The notes under the pieces are model-generated. The model was given only the letters and a program-made list of their open reading frames with translations. It had not been told where the DNA came from and made no database searches. The translations under genes were made by a program, and so were the position numbers. Positions 6,097-11,454 of a stretch of 11,454 bases of DNA are shown one piece after another. The number at the start of each line of letters is the position of its first letter. Positions within the stretch are counted from its first letter, which is position 1. Source of the stretch: an uncultured Christensenella sp. (GTDB lineage Bacteria; Bacillota; Clostridia; Christensenellales; UBA3700); the NCBI GenBank assembly GCA_910577795.1, contig CAJTNW010000002.1, forward strand, positions 93,258 through 104,711, written 5' to 3'.

Positions 6097-7563
6097 ATGC
6101 AACTCATAAACTGCAAAATGTCATATATAATTGGTGATAACATTGTAAAAACAACCGAATTAAAAAACAATGACTACACACTAAATATACAAACAAACAA
6201 TAATATTTTATCAGCAAATATAGAAACAAATAAAGAATTTTGTGATTTTAAAATTGAATTTTATCTTAAAATAGATAATAAGTACAAACAACTTATTACT
6301 AATGGTATGCACACTTGGTTGCCATCATTTAAACTTAACAAAAGTAAAAATGAAAATAAAGTAATAAAATTACTACAAAAATATCTTTATAAAGGAACTG
6401 GTCTAGATAATGTAAGCAATAACCAAAATAATTTATATAGTAGTTATGGCTTTTGCTATTTTAAGCAAACAAATAGCGATGAAATATTACTATTTGCAAG
6501 TCTTACAGAAGAAGATACATTTACTTCTTTTAGTTATGATTTTGAAAGATGTATACTAAAAGTAGTTCGTGACTTTAAAGGTTTTTCAATAAACAAAAAT
6601 TTTGCATTAATAAAATTAATTGAAATAGAAAATGTCTTTGACACTGTATTATCTTTATTAAAAACAAGTTTAAAAATTGATAATGATAAATTAAACAAAA
6701 ATAAAATAATTGCTTACAACACTTTTAGCGAATTTAAATGTAATATAAGCGAAAAAATAATTAAAAATAAAATCCACAATTTGCAGAATAATTACAATGT
6801 GTTTATAATTGGCGATGGATATTCTAGCAATGGATATGACTTATTTAACCTTGATAACAAACGTTTTCCAAGGGGTTTTAAGCCTATCACAGATAATATC
6901 CACGATAAAGAGATTAAGGCGGGGCTATGGGTTGCACCATTTGCAATTTCACCACTTTCTAAGTCTTACACTAAATATCAAGATTTAGTTATAAGACAAA
7001 ATAACAAGCCTGTTATAACCTGTCCTTTTTGGGATGGGTGTTATTCGCTTGATATTACCAATTCAGATAGTATACAATATTTAAAAGACTTATTTAATTT
7101 AATAATAAACGAATGGGGTTTTGATACAATATATTGTGATTGTATGTATATGGTAGGTTGCCTGCCTACAAACGGAAAAACTACCGCTATGTTAATTAAT
7201 GATGGAATAAAACTAATACGAAAACTTACAGAAGGATGTACTTTAATTTTGGGAGGAGTGCCATTTATAAGTGGGATAAACAATTGTGATTACATTAGCA
7301 TTGCACTAGATGCAAATAATTGCTGGTATAATGTAAGTGACATATTATCTCCTGAGTTGCCTACAAGTGCAAAATCAAGTCTAAATAGTTTAGTTTACAA
7401 AAAAATATTAAATGAGATTTATCCTAGTATTTATACTATACCAAATAACAAAAAAATTAAGCATAAGTTAATTAATTTAATTGCAAATAACACAGATAAT
7501 TTAATCATTCCAGATAACTTAATAAAGGAAACAACTTATCCTACAAAAATCAATTTAAATTAA
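6097..7563 (+). CDS. GH36-like alpha-galactosidase, short and divergent
   Basis: This is a 488-residue protein resembling family GH36 (melibiase) alpha-galactosidases, retaining enzymes that remove terminal alpha-galactose from melibiose- or raffinose-type sugars. The N-terminal beta-rich region (about 1-190) is poorly conserved. The barrel is recognisable: IIGDGY (237-242, the family's DDGW region), RFPRGFK and AGLWVAPF, and YSLDITNS. EWGFDTIYCD follows, with D348 as the expected nucleophile, then LILGGVPF. The next segment contains D405 followed by W410, the expected acid/base region. The family's Arg before that Asp and the usual 'KxD' context are altered (YCD, SIALD). The chain ends soon after, so much of the usual C-terminal sandwich is missing; family members are commonly 550-730 residues. 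It is very rich in Asn, Lys and Ile. AGAGG lies five to six bases before the ATG. No transporter adjoins it. Exact specificity is uncertain. Confidence 0.75.
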   Translation: MQLINCKMSYIIGDNIVKTTELKNNDYTLNIQTNNNILSANIETNKEFCDFKIEFYLKIDNKYKQLITNGMHTWLPSFKLNKSKNENKVIKLLQKYLYKGTGLDNVSNNQNNLYSSYGFCYFKQTNSDEILLFASLTEEDTFTSFSYDFERCILKVVRDFKGFSINKNFALIKLIEIENVFDTVLSLLKTSLKIDNDKLNKNKIIAYNTFSEFKCNISEKIIKNKIHNLQNNYNVFIIGDGYSSNGYDLFNLDNKRFPRGFKPITDNIHDKEIKAGLWVAPFAISPLSKSYTKYQDLVIRQNNKPVITCPFWDGCYSLDITNSDSIQYLKDLFNLIINEWGFDTIYCDCMYMVGCLPTNGKTTAMLINDGIKLIRKLTEGCTLILGGVPFISGINNCDYISIALDANNCWYNVSDILSPELPTSAKSSLNSLVYKKILNEIYPSIYTIPNNKKIKHKLINLIANNTDNLIIPDNLIKETTYPTKINLN

Positions 7564-7579
7564 AAATATATAGATTTAT

Positions 7580-7615
7580 AATTACACATTAAATATTTAA
7601 ATGTGTAATTTTTAA
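7580..7615 (+). terminator. Intrinsic terminator of the GH36-like gene
   Basis: AATTACACATT (7580-7590) and AATGTGTAATT (7600-7610) form a perfect 11-bp stem around a 9-base loop. The stem runs into five consecutive T residues on the plus strand, 17 bp past the stop codon. Confidence 0.85.
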
Positions 7616-7616
7616 T

Positions 7617-7662
7617 CAAATAAAAAATATGTTGGCTTGCTCAATATTTCAAGCAAGCCAAC
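7617..7662 (-). terminator. Intrinsic terminator of the candidate sRNA (and possibly of trxB read-through)
   Basis: GTTGGCTTGCT (7631-7641) and AGCAAGCCAAC (7652-7662) are exact inverted repeats around a 10-base loop. On the minus strand the stem is followed by ATATTTTTTATTT. The plus-strand side has no T run (AATGATAAGG), so the terminator works in the minus direction. It is the strongest, most GC-rich terminator in the window. No other good terminator follows trxB. Confidence 0.88.
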
Positions 7663-7724
7663 AATGATAAGGGGGAAAATTATGAGTTATTTTATCACGA
7701 GGTACCGCAGCACCTTTATCGTGT
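7619..7724 (-). ncRNA. Candidate small regulatory RNA, about 100 nt, C-rich motif
   Basis: A complete minus-strand transcription unit lies between trxB and the GH36-like gene. The start is predicted near 7722-7724 from the promoter and the end near 7619-7622 from the terminator. The 5' hairpin (7696-7723) has an outer stem CACGA/TCGTG and an inner stem GGUGC/GUACC closed by a cUGCGg loop, a member of the very stable UNCG class. One inner pair is G-U on this strand and would be an A-C mismatch on the other, which supports minus-strand transcription. A mostly unpaired middle carries UUUUCCCCCUUAUC (CCCCC at 7671-7675), then the terminator hairpin follows. C-rich single-stranded motifs are used by known Firmicute sRNAs such as RsaE/RoxS to pair with Shine-Dalgarno regions; function here is inferred. 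I do not recognise the family. Confidence 0.75.
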
Positions 7725-7728
7725 CTAT

Positions 7729-7757
7729 ATAATAACATTTATAGATTATTTTGTCAA
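7729..7757 (-). promoter_or_regulatory. Promoter of the candidate sRNA
   Basis: On the minus strand a consensus TTGACA (7752-7757), a 17-bp spacer, and TATTAT (7729-7734) with TG one base upstream. It is among the best promoters in the window and has no open reading frame of plausible length downstream on that strand before the terminator. Confidence 0.85.
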
Positions 7758-7849
7758 ATATTTTTTATTCCTTTATTGTAAAATATTTGTAAATAATTTT
7801 TATTGATTTTTTTAATAAAAAAACTATATTATTTTACTAATTTTATTGC

Positions 7850-8767
7850 TTATTTTATTTCATATTTGTTTAAGATATATTCGTTTGCCATCTCTGCTGC
7901 AATAGCACCATCACTTGCTGCAGTTATAACTTGACGAACCTTTTTACTTCTTACATCACCTGCAACAAATACACCTTCAATATTTGTTTTCATATCTTCA
8001 TTTGCAATAATGTAACCATAATCATCACGTTCTACTTCGCTTGCAATATTGCTTGGTATTTGTCCTATAGCAACAAAAATACCATCTATTTCAATATTAC
8101 TTTCGCTTTTATCAATTACATTTTGCAATTTAACTGCAGTAACCTTATCCTCTCCAATTATATCAGTAACTACGCTATTATAATGAATAACAACACCACT
8201 ATTAACCAATTTGTTAATTTCAACTTTACTTGCCCTTAATTTATCACGTCTATGCACCAAATGAACGGCAGTTGCAAACTTACTTAAATACATGCAGTCA
8301 CTAACTGCAGTATTACCTCCGCCAACAACTACTACATTTTTATTTTTGTAAAAAGCACCATCACAAACAGCACAATAAGATACACCACGTCCAATAAATT
8401 TATCTTCTTTAATAAGTCCCAATTTTCTTGGAGTAGCACCTGCACATAGTATAATTGCCTTTGCTGTAAGTTCATTTTTACTTTCTGTAATAACTTTTTT
8501 TATATCCCCAGTAAAATCAGTTTCAACTACATTATCATATATCATTTTGACACCTAATTTTTCGGCATGCTCAAGCATTTTTACCGATAAATCAAAACCG
8601 CTGATATTTAAAAGTGCCGGATAATTATCCACACTTTCTGTATTAGCAATTTGTCCACCAGCAAATTGTTTTTCAATAACGGCAACATTAAGTCCGCTAC
8701 GTACAGCATATATTCCTGCAGTAAGTCCACTTGGCCCTGCACCAATAATTATAACATCAAAATCCAT
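7850..8767 (-). CDS. trxB: Thioredoxin reductase (NADPH, FAD)
   Basis: This is a 305-residue low-molecular-weight flavoprotein disulfide reductase, close to the usual bacterial length of about 310-320. It passes electrons from NADPH through FAD and a redox disulfide to thioredoxin in the cytoplasm. Seen in order: the N-terminal FAD-binding GAGPSG (9-14), the FAD-region GGQIANTESVDNYP, and the redox-active CAVC (C132/C135). Then come the NADPH-binding GGGNTA (149-154), HRR (172-174, the 2'-phosphate contact that favours NADPH) and the second FAD motif VFVAGD (267-271). GAGG lies four bases before the ATG. No thioredoxin gene is adjacent. The region after the stop lacks a strong terminator of its own, apart from a 7-bp all-A/T hairpin near 7805-7825, so transcripts may run on into the sRNA terminator about 200 nt away. 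Confidence 0.95.
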   Translation of the reverse strand: MDFDVIIIGAGPSGLTAGIYAVRSGLNVAVIEKQFAGGQIANTESVDNYPALLNISGFDLSVKMLEHAEKLGVKMIYDNVVETDFTGDIKKVITESKNELTAKAIILCAGATPRKLGLIKEDKFIGRGVSYCAVCDGAFYKNKNVVVVGGGNTAVSDCMYLSKFATAVHLVHRRDKLRASKVEINKLVNSGVVIHYNSVVTDIIGEDKVTAVKLQNVIDKSESNIEIDGIFVAIGQIPSNIASEVERDDYGYIIANEDMKTNIEGVFVAGDVRSKKVRQVITAASDGAIAAEMANEYILNKYEIK

Positions 8768-8843
8768 AATACCTCTTTATCAAACTAATTGATTAATACA
8801 CTAATTTTATTACCAAATAATTTTCATATAATCATTTATATTT

Positions 8844-8879
8844 AAAAAGTAAATTTTAATTTTTTAAAATTTACTTTTA
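8844..8879 (-). terminator. A/T-rich terminator of the amino-acid-kinase operon
   Basis: AAAAGTAAATTTTAA (8845-8859) and its exact reverse complement (8864-8878) form a 15-bp stem with a 4-base loop directly after the ProB-like gene. The stem itself ends in U residues on the minus strand. It contains only two G-C pairs, so efficiency is uncertain. It separates this operon from trxB. Confidence 0.65.
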
Positions 8880-8884
8880 TCAAA

Positions 8885-9724
8885 CTATTTTTTATCTATT
8901 AAATTTACACCAATTCTTGTGCTTGGAGCATCACCACTTAATATATCTTTTAATTTATACTTACTGTTGGCAATTATAACTTCAGTACCATTCATAATTG
9001 GGTCTTTTATATACTCTAATTTTGCTTTAGCGCCACCTGCGCCTTTTCTACTTGCACCATAACAAGCCTTTTGATATTCTTCAATATTATCAACAACTTC
9101 GCTTATAGTACTACCACTTATATATTTTACTAAAGATTTTTTGTCATTTACATCACTATAAATACCATCTACACTTGTCATAATCAAAAGTCTTTTAGAT
9201 TTAACTAAACAAGCAACTTGACTTGCTGTTTCGTCATTATCTATGCCATGAAAATAGTTTTCACTATTTCCAAGTCCAATTAATTCCATCTTTATTATTT
9301 CTTCAGTAGATAATGGGTCATTATAATTGATTATAGGTATAGCATTTTGTTTTGGACAACGAAGCAATAATTTTTTAAGATATTCTCTTTTTATTTCGTT
9401 GTTAAAATGTTGGTGTTCAACCAATATTTGTCGCAAAGAATACTTACTATCCATATATTGTCTGTAATTACTCATCAAAATAGACTGACCTTGCGCAGAA
9501 TAGTCTGTTTTAACCTCAGAACTATCACCCTCTAATTCGTATCCATTTCTTTTAATAAAATCAAGTCTTCCAATTTCCGCAGCACCTGAAGTTACCCAAA
9601 TATAGCCCGGTTTTAACTCTTTTGATAACCTTGCAATTACATTATAATTAATATCATTATACTCCTTGTTTATCAATGCCATTGAACCAACTTTTCCAAC
9701 CAATTCAATATCAAACTTAGTCAT
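8885..9724 (-). CDS. Glutamate 5-kinase-like amino acid kinase (no PUA domain)
   Basis: This is a 279-residue amino-acid-kinase-fold protein most like ProB, which makes gamma-glutamyl phosphate from glutamate and ATP at the start of proline synthesis. Conserved positions include K11-x-GS near the N terminus, WVTSGAAEIGR (43-53), and AQGQ (77-80). IPIINYND (129-136) stands in place of the usual PVINEND. GIDNDETASQVA (160-171), TSVDGIY (183-189) and the phosphate-binding GAGGAKAKL (228-236) also match. The substrate-loop Glu of NEND is Tyr here and the GDNDxLSA motif is altered, so substrate choice may differ. There is no C-terminal PUA domain, and no proA or proC adjoins it. The ATG overlaps the upstream gene's TGA by four bases, and AGGAG sits seven bases ahead inside that gene. 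Confidence 0.75.
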   Translation of the reverse strand: MTKFDIELVGKVGSMALINKEYNDINYNVIARLSKELKPGYIWVTSGAAEIGRLDFIKRNGYELEGDSSEVKTDYSAQGQSILMSNYRQYMDSKYSLRQILVEHQHFNNEIKREYLKKLLLRCPKQNAIPIINYNDPLSTEEIIKMELIGLGNSENYFHGIDNDETASQVACLVKSKRLLIMTSVDGIYSDVNDKKSLVKYISGSTISEVVDNIEEYQKACYGASRKGAGGAKAKLEYIKDPIMNGTEVIIANSKYKLKDILSGDAPSTRIGVNLIDKK

Positions 9725-10140
9725 TCTATTTCTCCTAATCTTCTTATAATTTCGTTCATTATCGCTTTTTTACTTTTTTTACCTGCTTTTACCCAGATAT
9801 CTGTATATTTAGCATACCTTTCTTTATCTTTATCACATACACAAACTATATAACTAGTATCTTTTAACAACTTAAAAACTGATGGTAGCCTAGATATTTT
9901 GCCATCAAATGCAATTACACTATCACAAAAATCTTGCATATGAGGAAGAGCATCCTTTTGCAACTCGTTATATGTTTGTTTGCCATATTTTTTAATGACT
10001 TCTTCGCGACTAACTAGATTTATGTAATCACAATAGTCATCAAAATCAAGATAATTCAATTCCAAATAATCAGCCAAATCTTTTCCTAATATTTTATTTA
10101 CCTTTTCATTATCGCCTATAATAATTAGATTTGACTTCAT
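9721..10140 (-). CDS. Degenerate shikimate-kinase-like P-loop protein
   Basis: This is a 139-residue protein with the outline of shikimate kinase but apparently without its catalytic parts. The opening beta strand and loop (NLIIIGD, 4-10) and the helix GKDLADYLELNY, then the DFD of LDFDDY (32-34), align with the shikimate kinase start and its Mg/shikimate Asp residues. The Walker A GxxGxGKS/T is replaced by GDNEKVNKI (9-17), lacking the Lys-Ser/Thr pair. The shikimate Arg of 'FRxxE' is replaced (TYNEL), the GGG loop reads FDGK, and the Arg-rich lid is largely absent, which explains the short length (family about 165-175). The C-terminal Y-x-x-x-DIWV...AIMNEIIRRL matches the final helix of the family. 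It is fused by ATGA overlaps to both neighbours and has no ribosome binding site of its own, so it is probably translated by re-initiation. A pseudoenzyme or partner role is inferred. Confidence 0.6.
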   Translation of the reverse strand: MKSNLIIIGDNEKVNKILGKDLADYLELNYLDFDDYCDYINLVSREEVIKKYGKQTYNELQKDALPHMQDFCDSVIAFDGKISRLPSVFKLLKDTSYIVCVCDKDKERYAKYTDIWVKAGKKSKKAIMNEIIRRLGEIE

Positions 10141-11306
10141 GCTGCTTTTATGTCAGTATCAAATGACATAACCCCCGCTTTGTTAACCCTAAAAATTATA
10201 TCGCCATAATCTTTAGTCATATACAATTCAATGCCTTTTTGACCTTTTCCATCTTGATAGTATGCAAGCCTATCAAGACATTCCTGTCTTGGGTGTTTGT
10301 GGCTATTTTCTACACCAACACTAATAACTGCGTATTCTGGGTCTAATCTCTTTAAAAATTCATCACTTGCAGAAGATTCGCTACCATGATGTCCTACTTT
10401 TAATAAATCTATATCAATTTTATCATTATAATGGTTTAAAAACAAATTTTCGCCATTATTACCGCCTTTACCTTCAGCATCTCCAGTAAACATAATTCTT
10501 CTAACATCATTTTCAGAATTATAAGATAACAAAATCATAGGTGAAACTTTGTTCTTCTCTTTTGCGTCAATTTGGTCGCCGTCACCGACTTTGCTTTTCA
10601 AATACCATTCTTCTTGCACACCATAAATATCAAATCTATAACCTTCACCCTCAATTTTATCATAGCCGATATTTAATTTAACTTTTGCACCAATCTCTTT
10701 AACCTCATTTTTTACAGCAAGCACAAAATTATTATATGTTTCAGTTTGCACTGTGCCATATTGAGGATTTACCCCTGCCTCTTTTTCACTTTTACTATTA
10801 AATGCTGGTCTATAAATATTTTTCACATCACATTTTTCAAGCACAGTATCCATATAATCTACATGGTCAGCATCTGTATGCGATAAAAACATATAATCAA
10901 AAGTTTTAATTTTTAATTCGTCAATATTTTCTACAATTCTATCTTCACATCTTTCGCCAGTAGTGTTTTTGGCATCTCCACCGGCATCAATTATAGCATT
11001 TTTACCATCAGGCAATTGAATTATTATGCAGTCACCTTGACCTACATCAAGAAAGTGTACCGCCAAATCTCCTTCAGGGTTTCCTGCAATTCCGGGAGGG
11101 GCAAAAATTGCAACAAATCTTTTCCATTGGTCTGGGAACCCAAACCTAAAAACAAGCACAGCCGTTACAACAAGCAAAACTACTACCGCAACAGCAATAA
11201 ATAATTTAGAAGAGTATTTTATTGTTTTTGATTTGCCACCTTTTACTTTGACTTTTATGCCTTTAGTGCTAGCATTAACTTTTACATTTTTATTTTTATT
11301 TGCCAT
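10137..11306 (-). CDS. Membrane-anchored ComEC-like metallo-beta-lactamase-fold hydrolase
   Basis: This is a 389-residue protein with a short basic cytoplasmic tail (1-33, many Lys), one membrane segment (about 34-55), and a metallo-beta-lactamase-fold domain of the ComEC/Rec2 C-terminal type on the outer face. Signatures: HFLDVGQGDCI (84-94), LIDAGG-like AIIDAGG (104-110), the metal motif SHTDADH (142-148), FTGDA (273-277), KVGHHGS (303-309) and SHKHP (335-339). In ComEC this domain is proposed to degrade one strand of incoming DNA. Stand-alone versions are common in Firmicutes and their substrates are mostly unknown; DNA, nucleotides or phosphodiesters are possible. The competence-channel domain of full ComEC is absent. 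GAGG lies five to six bases before the ATG, fixing the start. It is the first gene of the coupled three-gene operon. Confidence 0.85.
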   Translation of the reverse strand: MANKNKNVKVNASTKGIKVKVKGGKSKTIKYSSKLFIAVAVVVLLVVTAVLVFRFGFPDQWKRFVAIFAPPGIAGNPEGDLAVHFLDVGQGDCIIIQLPDGKNAIIDAGGDAKNTTGERCEDRIVENIDELKIKTFDYMFLSHTDADHVDYMDTVLEKCDVKNIYRPAFNSKSEKEAGVNPQYGTVQTETYNNFVLAVKNEVKEIGAKVKLNIGYDKIEGEGYRFDIYGVQEEWYLKSKVGDGDQIDAKEKNKVSPMILLSYNSENDVRRIMFTGDAEGKGGNNGENLFLNHYNDKIDIDLLKVGHHGSESSASDEFLKRLDPEYAVISVGVENSHKHPRQECLDRLAYYQDGKGQKGIELYMTKDYGDIIFRVNKAGVMSFDTDIKAA

Positions 11307-11415
11307 ATAATCCTCAAAATCAAAAGAACTACTACTATTTTATTAAATAAAACTATTTTTGTGATAATTATAATAATTTAAAATCAAATTACAAAAAAAA
11401 AGTTTATACATATAT

Positions 11416-11444
11416 AATATAGCATAAATAAAAATAAAAGTAAA
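11416..11444 (-). promoter_or_regulatory. Likely promoter of the three-gene operon
   Basis: On the minus strand TTTACT (11439-11444), 17 bp, then TATATT (11416-11421) preceded by TGC, an extended -10. This gives a leader of about 100 nt that contains a T9 tract but no convincing structure. A perfect TATAAT also occurs closer to the gene (11367-11372) without a good -35, and may be a second start. Confidence 0.5.
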
Positions 11445-11454
11445 TTTATTTTAT

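Noticed and set aside
7041..7283. 80-codon open frame on the minus strand
   Set aside because: It is antisense to the GH36 active-site region with no ribosome binding site or promoter; a shadow of that gene.
7696..7726. GGTACCGC on the plus strand, resembling the core of a T-box antiterminator
   Set aside because: There is no room for a Stem I or specifier loop after the GH36 terminator, no amino acid gene follows on the plus strand, and the region is explained better as a minus-strand hairpin with its own promoter and terminator.
7805..7825. All-A/T hairpin after trxB as a terminator
   Set aside because: A 7-bp stem of only A-T pairs and no proper T run after it on the minus strand is too weak to call.
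11367..11372. Perfect minus-strand TATAAT ahead of the MBL gene
   Set aside because: No acceptable -35 at 16-18 bp; in DNA this AT-rich the hexamer is expected by chance, so the upstream extended -10 was preferred.

Overview
The window is strongly AT-rich. Its genes use TGA as a stop and TGG for Trp, consistent with the standard bacterial code, and most have AGGAG/GAGG-type ribosome binding sites. The PerR-type regulator, the N-terminal-rubredoxin ('reverse') rubrerythrin, thioredoxin reductase and the carbohydrate-active enzymes together suggest a low-GC anaerobic Firmicute, probably a gut-type Clostridia relative. This assignment is inference. I see no tRNA, rRNA, insertion sequence, prophage gene or CRISPR array.

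Layout from left to right: (1) A minus-strand pair made of a LacZ-family beta-galactosidase and a DEDDh exonuclease with a BRCT-like tail, joined by a one-base stop/start overlap (TAATG). A good promoter lies ahead of lacZ, and a hairpin with a U7 tract lies beyond the exonuclease. (2) A small YccF-type membrane protein on the minus strand. (3) A minus-strand peroxide-defence pair, perR then reverse rubrerythrin. The perR promoter is near consensus and a perfect 17-bp palindrome sits over its start point. A related half-conserved box overlaps the likely rubrerythrin -10, and a clean intrinsic terminator follows. (4) A divergent plus-strand gene for a short GH36-like alpha-galactosidase, closed by its own terminator. 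(5) An intergenic stretch that appears to encode an undescribed ~100-nt minus-strand small RNA. It has a consensus promoter, a 5' hairpin with a cUGCGg tetraloop, a single-stranded CCCCC motif and an intrinsic terminator. (6) trxB on the minus strand. (7) A tightly coupled minus-strand operon with two ATGA overlaps: a membrane-anchored ComEC-like metallo-beta-lactamase-fold protein, a degenerate shikimate-kinase-like protein and a ProB-like amino acid kinase.

Two functional themes can be supported. One is galactoside breakdown (beta- and alpha-galactosidase families), although the two genes are separate and no transporter is adjacent. The other is thiol and peroxide defence (PerR, rubrerythrin, thioredoxin reductase). 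The most interesting items are the candidate sRNA downstream of trxB, which may be an SD-targeting C-rich riboregulator, and the MBL / pseudo-shikimate-kinase / amino-acid-kinase operon, whose joint role I cannot name.
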